Assembly (NCBI RefSeq): GCF_024679245.1
Contig: NC_090184.1
Span: 14,408,144-14,472,143 of the forward strand
Reading direction: 5' to 3'
Origin: Pseudorasbora parva
Lineage: Eukaryota > Chordata > Actinopteri > Cypriniformes > Gobionidae
DNA: 64,000 bases
Made by a program: the position numbers and the translations under genes. Every line of letters begins with the position of its first letter. Within the stretch, counting starts at the first letter, position 1. The notes beneath the pieces are model-generated. The model was not told the DNA's origin. It saw only the letters and a program-made list of their open reading frames with translations, and ran no database searches. This document shows, piece by piece, positions 53,010-64,000 of the stretch.

Positions 53010-56000
53010 AATTGAATGGCTTCACAGTATAATTATTGTATGAGTCAAAAGCTTTTAAGACATTTAAAAGCGGTTATTTCCATTGGATTCTCCAAGTTAT
53101 TAATTCACCTTTGCAAAATACATGGTACATTTTGATGGGTCATTAATATGCCAGAATTAGTGCCTGTGTGTAATTGGCTACACCTAAAAATGTTCCACTA
53201 ATAAAATAGCTTTCTGTCCCTGTTCCTGGAAGCATAATAGGATTGCACATTTTTTACTCAAACTGTCAATTAAAATGTTCAAATCAGAATGAATTATCAT
53301 TGAATAATGAAATTTCAGTCTGTTCTATGGACTGCTTGATGCATTTAAGGTGCTTGTTTACAGAGCAACATAGATATTCATCAAAACTTCTCTGTTTGTC
53401 TTATGGTGCAGTAAGTCATACCATGTGAAATGATTAAATACCACCTAAGTAGAACAAGCAGACAGCAAAGAAACAAACCCATTATCAAGGTCCATTATCA
53501 TATGTTATTAAATGCCATCAGTCTGACCTTCTAATCTCAACTGAGAATGATAAATGGTATTGAACCATCTAACCTTTGTGTTATCCGAACAATCATCTCT
53601 ACTGCAAAATAGAGAAGACATTAATAATTAATCCAGACATAAGATATATAAGTAGATCTACTGAAATGTCTTTAGGCAATGCCTGGAGCGAACTTTCTTG
53701 AAACTCTTAAGCGTGAACTCTGCTTCAGCTTATTTTCCCTTAGGCCTGTCTCTCATGTAGGAAAAAAATCAATCCTGTCATTGTCGAAGACTACCTGTTG
53801 TTCTCCTCAGACAAAACAGGCAACCACTGAGCTTCTTCCACCTAGACTCTCGTAACCTATGCCTCCATCTCAGCATTCACTCTCCAGAAAGATGGCTTCA
53901 AGTACAATGCTTCTGGTACTGAGAGGTCAGGGATGAATGTAATATTTATGCCATACACACCCTAAACTGCTTTGAGAGGAATAGTGTGACGCAAATGAAT
54001 TTCACAATGCCATGAGCCAAGGTGAATGTCAGAAAGTTGTGATATTCTCATCTAATTTCTTGAATGAGAATTTTTTTATAGTTTACAGATGAATGTAGCA
54101 AGCGTGTCCTTTTCACCTCCGCTAATCTTGAAGATGTCCTGAAAGATGCATATCATGTACATATCCTGACAGTTCGGAAATGAAATCCCCAGTTGACTGG
54201 CATTAAACGGTTGATGCTCTGTCACGTTTGAAAATAAACAGTTCCCTATCTGTCAGTCACTTCAAAGTATGAGGGTCGCACTTGGGAGCCCCAAACACCT
54301 CTGATACTTTGAGAAAAGGCTCATGAAAATTAGCGAGTGGAATATGCATCCCCTGGACATTAAAGGAGATGAGGTGCATCCTCTCATTCGGATATGTTCT
54401 CCAGCCTCAAGAATACGTGTCTGTGATTATCTCTCTCTATTCAGCTCTATCTAGCAGCTTTGTTGGATTCCTTCGTGCATTTCAGCAGTTTTTTTCTCAA
54501 ATGCACAGATAAGTGCAATAGAGTTCCCCTGGACCCATCAATGAGCAACTAGAAAGTGAAAATCCCAAAAAAGAATTTTCTAACAAGAGAGTTTCTCTAT
54601 AAAGGAGACATTTTTAAAGAACAAACACAGATGAAGAATAGTCTCTGTCTCCATTAGATTGTAATGTTCGCTGGTGCATTTTGGGCCATCCCATTGCTGT
54701 AGCAGCTTTTGTGCAGTGTGAATGCACTCATCGTGAGAGCATGGCCATAAGAACGTTGCAGTTGCAACTTTCTATCGTTTCTAAGCAGAACGTCACCTTG
54801 GTTGCTCCCAATCCTGGTCTTTCTGTTACTATGCACAATGCCTTGGTGATTTGAGGGTACAAATGGAGGGATTTCTGCCGGTTGCCACCTTTTCTCTCGT
54901 CTCTCCCGGTTGAGTTCATGGATGAGTCAGACGGTTCCCCATCAAGGAATTGATCATTCTGCACTCACGAAAAGGGTGAGATGCTGTAAGGACTGGTTTA
55001 ACTTCTAAGACAAAAGCTGAGATCCAACGCCCTGCAATAAAGCAATAAAACTCACTAATCTGGAGAGAAGATCTCAAAGAAAGACTGAGGACATTGCACT
55101 GCCCAAAACCTTCCCCTCTCCCTCCCCTGATTCAAGGCACAGAATGCAGATATACCACAGATTATGTATTTAGTGATTCTTTTGTTTTATTCCTTTCATG
55201 TTTCGAGTCTTTTTAAAGGTCTTAGTGCGATTGGTAAATTGGTCTTAATTTCACTAGTCACTAGTAAGATGAGAAAGTTTGAAACGAGAATTCTGGGCTT
55301 CTCCTTCTCAGGTCTCTTCAAAGATATCTTAGACCTCTCACCCGAAACCAGGTGTTGTGGTTGCAAATATTTACAATCCTTTGTTCTGGTCTAGGTATTT
55401 AAGGAAGGGTAGCAGATCTGCCATTTGGGAACATTCTGTAGCCAGATCCCCCATGCCATGTTGTGTTCATGCCCTAGTGGAACTCACTATGGATGTATTG
55501 TGCCAGATATCATGACTCTTTGAAACTATTTTCATATTACTTTGTATGCATATTTATATGCTGACAGTTGTTTACTATGGATTCGTGTTTAATTGTGTTA
55601 TTTAAGTTCTGTCTGGCCAAAAAAAAGGCAACTGTGATTTATCTTGTATTATTCTGAAACCGTTCTTCTAGTATAGATCAATGTGGATTTCTTTATCACC
55701 GCAAATTTGGAGCCAGGATAGATTAAACTGTAGGACTCAATGACTTGAGCATGAGGAACAGCATTAGAGATAATCTGATTTCTGACTATCACTGTATTAG
55801 AAAGTTGCAGTTCCCTTTACTATTGTTCCCATTACGCTTTTTGTTGAGTGAACAGGGGCAACCACTTAAAGGTAAAATATTCACTCTGCAATCCTCTGAC
55901 TAATATCAGAACTGTCCGGTTTGTGTCCGTGACTTAATGTTATTAATTAACTAATTTTGCGATAATTCAGTCTCTGAGCGATATCGGGTCCCTTGGTGAA

Positions 56001-57200
56001 CAAAGATTTGAGAATCAGAGATACTAAGGAAATTGACAATCTAAATTAAATCACAACTCAAATAATAATCAGCTGTTAAGATACAAACATAACAAATGTA
56101 ATGAAGTCAAATATAATTGGAGTCAGATCAAATTTATTCATGGAGTCAAATTTGAAATTCAATATCAATAATTAAATGAATTTAACAGAAATGCTGAAAA
56201 GTCTTACACGCAGAAGTCCTTCGACCAGGCCGTTAGATTCCGTCCTTAGGCTAACGGATGGATTTTACATCAGAAGGTGAGTTGCGTAGACTGAGACAGA
56301 CGCTAAGATGGCTGCTGTACTTTCCCAGGAAACTGCAAACATCAGGCTTAAGTTGATTCCTCTTGCTCCAAGCGTGTGCAGTTAGAAACCATCTGAGGTG
56401 CCCGTACAAGGCATACAAGTTCATCTCATCCATGATGGAAAGCTTACAGCACTGTTGAACAGGTTGCCTTCACTCTGCCTGCCATTTACATGCATGAGGG
56501 TAGTCCCGACCAAGCACTTATGCAGAAACTGCACTCTGTGACCGTTTCCGAAGGTCATGTGGTCGGGCGATGTTCACTTAGGGGGTCCTGGAGCATTACG
56601 TTTGGCTCAGAATTGTGGGTATAAAGGATGCTTTCTCAACGCCCTATCTTCCTGCTATGCAGCGACACCATGAGGGATTTTGCTCAGTAGCGGCAGTAAA
56701 AAAATAACAAAAAAAGCTGCCTGTTCACCAAACAGCAATGAGAATCCCAAACGGGGTCCCTGACAGGTGATACAGATGGTGCATTTGATTCCCGCTCAAA
56801 CAACAGCCATACATCGAGCTAAAGCAGTTTAAGTATTATGGAAGTGAGTCTATCAATTCCTTGTGCTTGGCTGCAGCACACCCGTAGCTTAGGAAATGCA
56901 GAGGTTATGAGGTCACAAAAACTTCCTCAACCAAATAACGATATTATTCCAGGCCTCCAATGCAAGGCAGGTGTCTCAAGGCCTTAGCCACCAGATCAGG
57001 TCGCGAAGCTCCCTATGTGGAAACACCGACTCCATCTCTCCATCTGTCTAAAAACTGTTGTTATTTGGTGCCTCTCAGGCAGAGTTTGGATGCGTGGCTA
57101 AAAATTCCAGCGCCATTGTCCTGGCACATCACAACAATCTGACTCGACTGCACAAAGAAGAAAAAAAGTAAGTTCAAGGTGGAAATGCAGTGATTTGTAT
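53010..57200. other. Repeat-poor stretch without recognisable genes
   Basis: I find no transposon ends, no inverted repeats and no protein motifs over about 4.2 kb; short frames here look random. Composition is even and less AT-rich than elsewhere. It may be unique intergenic or intronic DNA. Confidence 0.45.
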
Positions 57201-57206
57201 GTATGT

Positions 57207-57524
57207 TGTGGCAAGCAGCGAGGCGAGGGACCGTGAGAGTGGTCCAGTGGCGAGTGGTAATGAGCGCCAGCTGCGCGACACACCGGTCTCGTCTCACCAT
57301 GGTGGAGTGACAAGAGTATAAAGGGAGGAGCAAAGACAGTGGAAGAGGAGAGAGGACCAGGCCTGAACTTTACGTTGAGTTTTGTTTATCTTTTGTTATG
57401 TGTGTGCGGGCAGTCGTCCGTGAGGGGCTGCCTGCGGTTTACTTTCGTTTTGGTTATTTAATAAAAGTTGTCCAACGTTTGCTGGTTCCCGCCTCCTTCC
57501 TTCCCATCTAAGAACCCTGTTACA
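57207..57524 (+). repeat. Solo LTR (about 318 bp)
   Basis: Starts TGTGGCAAGCAG and ends CCTGTTACA. Contains a TATA box (GAGTATAAAGGG, about 57314) and AATAAAA (57461), in the right order for an LTR promoter and polyadenylation site. No internal region follows on either side. The duplication is unclear because the flanks are TATG-repetitive. Confidence 0.6.
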
Positions 57525-57654
57525 TGTTTTTAGAGTTTTGCAGAAATGTGGGGAGATGATCTCCCATGAGCCTTTGTTGGGTGTTGAGAGCCAATATCAT
57601 TGGGCACTTTATAATAAATTGCTTGTTTTTCCAAATTTTTGCATGTTGCCTTGG

Positions 57655-59131
57655 CAGAGCCGAACAGCCCTACACGCTCTCAAGGCCCCGCCTCCCCCTC
57701 GTGTCAATCAATGTTGTAAACAATGATGAAATATTTAAGGGAACTTATACTTCTGGCCAGGAAAAGAGGGAAAAAAAACCATGAGAGTGAACTGCAGAAA
57801 AGGCAATCAGGTCAACTTGTGTTCTCTCCTCTCCAAGTTTGATGTCAGCATATAACAGTACCCTGAAGTTAAGATGATGTGCATCTCTCTTCTGTTGTCT
57901 TGCTAAGATGGACAGGTGGGCTATGCATCCCTTGGTCTGTCTAGTTAGCTAATCCCAGCCGCTTTCAGGGCTGTTCTGTGTCTTTGTGCCTAAGAATTTT
58001 ATTTTTTTTGATAAACGACAAAGGGCAGCGGTGTTTGTTTACTGCAGTTCGGAAAAGATCCGCATCACGCATGAACATGCGTTCATATGCGCGTGCACGA
58101 GATGAAACGTGCAATTTCCAGCAGACCGACAGAACAATATATGGGTGTGATGGTCCTCCTCCTCATCATAAGTACACATAGGCAGTGAAAGCATATCTAG
58201 TCTTAGTCAATGTTTAGTTATAACTTTAAATTACTGCACAAATTATGCAAGATGGAAAGCAATGTATTGACAATTTGACATTGATTGACTATTGATTTAT
58301 AGGCTATATTGAATTTAAAATGTTGATATTAATTAGCTGGACATACTGGTCAATATGGATGCACATCCCTCAGTAAATAATAACCATAAATCAAATATTG
58401 CTTTAACATGCATAATATAAAACACATTAGCATGCTATGGCAAGCCATTTTAGCTTTTATTCATTCACAATTTTTTCATTTTTAATATCAATAATTAAAT
58501 GTTCATTATTTACCATGTGAATTCTTGATACTATGTATGGAATTTTTTCTTGTAACAATGTCTTGAATATTTAGATTCTAAATATTACAAGAGCCAAGTA
58601 GTATACATAGTATAAATAGTATTTTATATTTGAAAATGTATAAAAGGAAATCTGATGGATCCAGTTTGAATGGGTCTGATGCAGCTTATAAAATGTGTTA
58701 TCTATAATTTGCAGGTGCTATGCTTAAGTTTGTAAGTACAGGAGATGCTGGATCATCTGCCAGTACAAGCACAGAGCCAGATGATCCACAACCAGCCTCA
58801 GCCAGTACTAGCACAGACCCAGATGATCCACAACCAGCCTCAGCCAGTACTAGCACAGACCCAGTACAGCCTGATTCACCAACAGTAAAGCCGTCTTCAG
58901 CAAGTACTATCTATCTAGATTCTATAGAAAATACTCTTCAATAAATATTGTTAGTTTGAACCTCATTCTTTGACTGTTTTGTTCAAAGGAGGGAGGATTG
59001 TATTGGGAGCACTGGGGTGTCAGGTGTAACTGCATGGCAATGGCAAATGGTTTACATAGCTCACGGGTCAGGTAGGAGGGCCCCTTAGCAGAATTTTGCT
59101 TAGGGCCCCAGGGAGGTCAGGATCGGCTCTG
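57655..59131 (+). mobile_element. hAT element (1477 bp) with exact 8-bp duplication
   Basis: TGCCTTGG at 57647-57654 and 59132-59139. The ends are CAGAGCCGAACAGCC and (complement) CAGAGCCGATCCTGACC. Contains two exon-like remnants of a transposase N-terminus near 58638 and 58720. The core and dimerisation domain are deleted. Confidence 0.9.
58720..58944 (+). pseudogene. N-terminal exon relic of a hAT (zinc-finger MYM-like) transposase
   Basis: After TTTGCAG|GTGCT the frame reads GAMLKFVSTGDAGSSASTST, then two near-copies of TDPDDPQPASASTS and a Ser/Pro tail with a stop at 58942. Upstream, MYKRKSDGSSLNGSDAA (58638) looks like exon 1. Low-complexity S/T/P/D leaders are common before the zinc finger of this transposase class; the finger itself is gone. 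Confidence 0.5.
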
Positions 59132-59139
59132 TGCCTTGG

Positions 59140-60050
59140 AATAATATGAACGTGCTCTAATAAGTTTACATGCATTTATAAAAACAAAACAAATTGCAAT
59201 TAATTATGCATTTAAAAAAAGGAAAGCATTCCTAAAAGTGGTGGTTTAGTGTAATAAACTTTAAAATTATAATAATTGAAAAGTCCTTCCAATAGCACAG
59301 TACTTTCTTTTCTTTTTTTTTATTGAAATACTTTATATGGGGTTCATTGAAAATAACCCTGTTAAGTCATAATAGTTAGAATTTTTTAAGAGATTAATCA
59401 CAAGTTTACACTTACAAATTAAATAGAGTAAAGGTCATGCGTATTTGCTGTTCAGGGGAGGGCTCCGGCCTTGGAATTTTGGTCTGAACCCAGATTATCT
59501 TGATGGATCACTTTGATAGCAGAAATTATGTAAATTTTTTGCAAGCCAAGCACCCTGTCTTCGTTTTATCTCATCTTAAAAGGTTAATCTGGGGTTACAA
59601 AACTGTGGAATGTGCCAATGACCTGCAAACTGTGCACAAAATATTCCTGCAGCCAAAGAAAACCCTGATGTGGAGATCCGTATTGAGTAAGCACAATGAT
59701 TCCACTGGGTGATTACGGACAGCACACTTTACAGAGAAGAGTTTATGATGTGTAAAAAAACAGTACAAGCTCCGCTATGATTGCCACATAATCATTAAGC
59801 TTGTGGTGCCTATGGGGGAAGGCTGAACAAATTATATTCATGAAATGGGAAAAAGCAATCGAAAAATTCAGAAAAAGATAGTAAACAGGATGATTTTTTT
59901 TTTTTTTTTTAATGACTGAAAAGTCCCTGTAGTCCATTTGATGGTTTCCATCTGACACAGGGTATAGAGAGAATAAATGATAAATCAACATCTACACCTG
60001 CCAGAATGTGTACCTGGATATTTTGAGCCACTAGAGGTCGCTCAGAGGAA
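59140..60050. other. No gene; fragment related to 26270-26335 at 59425-59495
   Basis: 59427-59485 (AGAGTAAAGGTCATGCGTAT, GGGGAGGGCTCCGG) is the inverted counterpart of the end of the 26037-26335 block. The rest is AT-rich, with T-runs at about 59313-59322 and 59895-59911. Confidence 0.45.
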
Positions 60051-60059
60051 AGTGCATTA

Positions 60060-61190
60060 GATGGGACAGGCTTCTGTGTTGTTGTAATGATGGCCCGAGT
60101 GGTCCTCGACTGTGCCGCCGATAAGGCCAACCTGGGATATGGGCGAGTCGAGGAGGCAGTCTTCCCACATCAACCAAGTAAGGCCAATTGTCTTTCCCGG
60201 ACCACAGCTGTGGACATCTCCTGACCCAGCGGGCGTGTGGGTCTCGGGGATCTCCCGGACCGCATGCACTCCTCATGCATCTCGGGAGCGAAATGGCATT
60301 GGGGGCGGGGCCCGCAGCTGTCGGGTGCCACCTTCAAAAACCAATCGCCCAACCGCGAGCACTCGTGACAGGGCGGAGTTCCACACCAGCCCAAGGCTCG
60401 CGGCTGCCCGAGATAAAATGGCTGTCAACTCTAGGTCAGATTCTACAGTGCTACCACACCCGGAGGCAGAGCATAGCCAAATCGTCATCCCCAAAGGACC
60501 CACCTTGAGATGCGGCAATCGACCTCTCGTCGCTATCTGGAGTATGAACGAAATGAACGGGGCGTCAGCAGACCGTCCCGCTGCTTCAGTCCAACACTCG
60601 CTGGAAGCGATGTGCAAGAGGGCGGGAGTGGTCCGAGGAATGATCGTCGAGGTTCTTAATACCACAGGACCGCCCTCAGGTCACCCTGGCCACCAGCCGA
60701 AGTACCACCTCTCACGGAGATGGATAGATCGGGGTGTGGCAGAGGGGACTCTCTCTCTTTACAGAGATCATTGAGTCTCGACCACAGCATCGCGATGGTC
60801 ATGTTCCCGCCGAGGGAACACAGCACATCCACAAACTCTGTCCAAACATGCTGAAGCCCAAACACATCGAGCAGTGAATGCGTCCCAAAGACAGCAACAG
60901 ATATCGACCGCACCCAGAAGTGCGTGGGCAAACCGTCTCGAAAAAGACGTGCCACATGCAAGCTCTTTTTGTGAGAGGAAGCTCTGCAGAGTGCCGAAGT
61001 GCCCAGGGAAAACACACACAGCTGTTGCAGATCACTGCACAGATCAGCAGGCAGGCAATGTGAGATTGCTGGAACGCGCCTTTACACCAACACCCTGGAG
61101 AACCGCTCATCTCGAAGACTGAAGAGAGGACTTCAGAATTCAGGCTTGCCGGAGTGAAGAGATGCTCTTGGCTCCGAAGCAGAAACATGA
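60060..61190 (-). pseudogene. DIRS-like gag relic
   Basis: Minus-strand pieces in several frames: CCCLWDAFTA-type text and a Cys/His-like GRIHCSMCLG / GNMTIAMLWSRLNDL, later AILSRAAASLGLVWN, PPCHECSRLGDWFL and FAPEMHEE. These match, in order, the gag of fish DIRS elements as I recall it (a C/H segment, then an SRAA...LGLxW block, then a PEVHEEL block). Frames change at least three times. No tyrosine recombinase or RT is present, so only the 5' part remains. Confidence 0.6.
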
Positions 61191-61382
61191 TGCGATCATG
61201 CCAGCTACTTCCTTATATACCCAGGTGGGTAGGCAGAGTTACGCATGCAAATCTCGCATGCCCATGGCATTGGCACTGCCATTGGCTGTTTTCTAAGATC
61301 TCGAAGATGATTGGCTTCTAGGCGAAACCCCCATTCATCAGTCGGAGTGACTGAACGGAAGGGAACAAGCTATCAACGTAAA
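61191..61382 (-). promoter_or_regulatory. Probable 5' leader of the DIRS-like element with TATA box
   Basis: On the minus strand CCTGGGTATATAAGGAAGTA (61203-61222) lies about 30 bases before the gag text. Further out, GGGTTTCGCCTAGAAGCCAA and CACTCCGACTGATGAATGGG are familiar from fish DIRS ends. The element boundary is near 61375. Confidence 0.5.
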
Positions 61383-61470
61383 GGAGGTAAATCTGCTGTA
61401 TATATACACCTCTTATCGTTGATTAAATTGATGAATTTAATGTGCTCCACCCATGTTTAATTAGCTTTAA
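61383..61470 (-). repeat. Promoter-like repeat block matching 26055-26125
   Basis: In complement: AATCAACGATAAGAGGTGTA, TATATACAGCAGATTTACCT, then the DIRS-like insertion. Same family as 26037-26335. Confidence 0.6.
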
Positions 61471-63227
61471 TTAGCTGAAATGTGCTCCACCCGAAATGTG
61501 CTAATAAAACATCACTTAAGGTTGATTATTCTTACTTATAACTGTTTGCCCACTTTTTTTATACTATTGCTCACCATCTGAAAATGTTTTGTGCTTGTCT
61601 AAAAGCTATTGGCTCAGAGCTGTTCAAGTAAATTCAAAACCTTATTCAGCACATAGGATGCAGTATTAATTCCAGTCTGCTGGCCTGCTCAGCTCTTGAT
61701 CTGGAGATGATAACCGCAGTTATATCAAAGCATTGTCTCCTTTTTGTAATGTGTGTTTGCTATGTTGCACAATATGGTCACACCAGGCTAAGCAAATTGT
61801 AGCAGACAGAGATAAATTAGTGTGGAGTGTATAATTACAGTGTAAGGCTTTTTAAAAGTATGATAATTGTGGGTACATTGAAATGATTCATTGACACAAG
61901 GTTATATTCATTTGAAGTAGCCCTGGCATTTTCTTTTTAGATAATTTAACATGACTGATATGGATTCACTTTGACTAGCCTACTGTGGATGATTCCAAGG
62001 AAACATTTAACTGGAAGTTGCACAAATGTTGCAGAACCTTCATTTCCATCAGAAAAACAGTGGGAAATTAACAATTCATCCAAGGATCCAGAACTTGGGA
62101 AGGGAAAAGCAATAATTAATTCTGACTGTGAATCTTATGCAGCCAGATATCTTTCTGTCTTTGATAATTGTTTTTGAATGAATTTCAAATACTGCATATG
62201 CTGCATTAGTAGTCAGTTGACCTTCGTTACTCTGCCAAAATCGTATATAGATTTTGGCTAGATAATGCTACATTCAAATTCATGGGCACAGCTTGACAAA
62301 AAGATCAAATGAGGCGAAGACTAATCCATCTCTGACATCCTCTCTGAATTAAAAATTACTAGTGATGTTGCCTCAGGTTATCACACATGAGACCTTTTAC
62401 AAAACGATTAATTAGCTCTCACAAAGGGGATGGTGTGCAAATGCATCATTTAGATGCCACTAGAATAGCATGAGCATTTGTAACCTTCATGTTTGTGGTA
62501 TGATATATTGCGAAGCAAAAACGTTACGATATGTAACATAGAGTTATTCCGCTTTTCTTTTCTTTTTTTTAAGATATGACATCCGTTTTATAAGTTGAGC
62601 TACCAACACGTACATGGCCTACTCTGGACCTGCATCACAAGTGCATTCACAGAAATACCAGAGCAGTAGCAGAGCAAAATTTCAAAATATAGGTGTTTTC
62701 ACACTTTGTTTGTTTTTTTCTGAAACGGGGACTTAACTTGTTACAAAGTTGCATTTTCTTATTGGTTCGGTTTGCTTTCAAAAAGCAACATTTTACTGCA
62801 TACCAAAATGTGTTTATGTAAGTCACATCCAAGTGCAACTGTCCTCTTATTGGTCAGAGTTTCCACTGCATCATCTATCAAGATGATTGACAAGTTCGCT
62901 CCATGAGCTGATTGTGACTTTATTTGTATCTGTCGAGACCCACTCAAACACTATACAAATGTGGCTGTCATTCCCTCTGCTAAATTACATTCATATTAAT
63001 ACTGCAGCAAATTCAAACACGCTCTCACTGGATCTCCCAGCGCTGTCTAGAGGTTAACTGTTTCAACAGACACACAAACACTGTCAAGGCTTCATCAGGA
63101 CAGCATTCTTTGCAAAGAGAAGTGCAATTACACAGTATTTTAAGATGAAGAGGAAGAGATGAAGGTTCATCTTTTGCATTTCAACTATGATAACTAATGT
63201 GCTCACTCAAATCAGACACTATTGCTA
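61471..63227. other. No recognised gene
   Basis: AT-rich. Short frames at 61971-62177 and 62647-62947 have no motif. I see no paired ends. Confidence 0.4.
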
Positions 63228-64000
63228 CAGTGGGGCAAAAAAGTATTTAGTCAGCCACCAATTGTGCAAGTTCTCCCAATTAAAAAGATGCGAGAGGCCT
63301 GTATTTTTATATCATATGTACACTTCAACTGTGAGAGACAGAATGAGAAAAAAAAATCCAGAAAATCTGATTTTTACAGAATTTATATGCAAATTATGGT
63401 GGAAAATAAGTATTTGGTCACCTACAAAAAAGCAAGATTTCTGGCTCTCACAGACCTGGAACTTCTTCTTTAAGAGGCTCCTCTGTCCTCCACTCATTAC
63501 ATGTATTAATGGCACCTGTTTGAACTATATCAGTATAAAAGACACCTGTTCACAACCTCAAACAGTCAGACTCCAAACTCCACTATGGCCAAGACCAAAG
63601 AGTTGTCAAAGCATGGCTGGGTCTTCTAGCATGACGATGATCCCAAACACACCGCCCAGGCAACAAAGGAGTGGCTTCGTAAGAAGAAGGTCTTAAGGTT
63701 CTGGAGTGGCCTAGCCAGTCTTCAGATCTCAACCCCATAGAAAATCTTTGCAGCGAGTTGAAAATTTGCGTTGCCCAGCGACAGCCCAAAAACATCATTG
63801 CTCATGGAGGAATGGGCCAAACTACCAGCAACAGTGTGTAAAAATCTTGTGGCGACTTACAGAAAACATTTGACCTTTTTCATTGCCAACAAAGGGTATA
63901 TAACAAACTATTGAGATTAACTTTTGTTATTGACATTTTCTGGACATTTTTTTCTCATTCTGTCTCTCATAGTTGAAGTGTACCTATGATATAAAATTAC
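63228..64000 (+). mobile_element. Tc1 deletion derivative, truncated by window end
   Basis: Starts CAGTGGGGCAAAAAAGTATT after TA (63226). The window ends in a mirrored arm (about 63930-64000, ATTCTGTCTCTCATAGTTGA). The transposase start MAKTKELSK (63583) is joined directly to WVF*HDDDPKHTAQATKEWL and RKKKVL...WSGLASLQ, so the middle of the gene, including the first catalytic Asp, is missing. Frames after the join are shifted. It is immobile on its own. Confidence 0.85.

Noticed and set aside
54654..54964. Minus-strand gene near 54.8 kb
   Set aside because: Two overlapping frames of 60 and 78 codons with no recognisable motif or splice context.
57538..57784. Short plus-strand frames across the left end of the hAT at 57655
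   Set aside because: They run over the element border and duplication, so they are not real genes.
60112..60774. 220-aa plus-strand protein
   Set aside because: Opposite the DIRS-like gag blocks in GC-rich sequence; composition-driven open frame.

Overview
This window is vertebrate genomic DNA that is almost entirely a transposon graveyard. It is most likely from a cyprinid fish (carp, minnow or zebrafish group). That assignment rests on the repeat families present: a BEL/Pao element, Tc1 elements with long terminal repeats, Tx1-clade LINEs, DIRS-like gag, many small hAT and TTAA-flanked elements, and long AC/AG/TA microsatellites. The species call is inference. I found no convincing host gene; every long or conserved reading frame belongs to a mobile element.

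Left part (1-9575): an apparently intact BEL/Pao LTR retrotransposon (5' LTR cut by the window edge, one 2037-codon gag-pol frame, 3' LTR identical to the visible 5' LTR part) sits inside one arm of a fold-back element ending in TTAA. A small hAT and a second inverted-repeat element sit in the loop. 9994-14210 is a nest: a hAT with an exact 8-bp duplication contains a TAGCCT-terminus element with a 9-bp duplication, which contains a Harbinger-like element, which contains a 104-bp fold-back MITE. 15700-23650 holds decayed hAT, Tc1 and pogo transposases, again split by elements with clean target duplications.

Middle part (24000-43000): 26408-32605 is another nest. Its inner layers are a young non-autonomous LTR element (27934-30648: identical 382-bp LTRs, 5-bp duplication, one 625-codon repeat-rich frame, no pol) and a complete Tc1 element with an uninterrupted 331-aa DD34E transposase (30779-32404). 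33810-40720 is a broken Tx1-clade LINE interrupted by a MITE, a TTAA element and an internally deleted second LINE. A Tc1 relic with an 18-serine run and an inverted-repeat TTAA element follow.

Right part (43000-64000): a gypsy-type pol relic is split by a hAT and by two tandem tRNA-like units. Next come a P2X7-tail-like cysteine motif, a THAP relic inside nested inverted repeats, a repeat-poor stretch (about 53.0-57.2 kb), a solo LTR, a hAT with a duplicated Ser/Thr/Pro segment, a frameshifted DIRS-like gag on the minus strand, and a Tc1 deletion derivative running off the end.

The genes do not form a pathway. The layout is a record of sequential insertions, and several layers can be ordered because the target duplications are still exact. 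The best candidates for something new are the pol-less LTR element, the TAGCCT/9-bp family, the tRNA-like tandem units inside gypsy integrase, and the elements whose ends repeat GGGACGAAAGTAAC or GGGGTAAAGTGAGACA.
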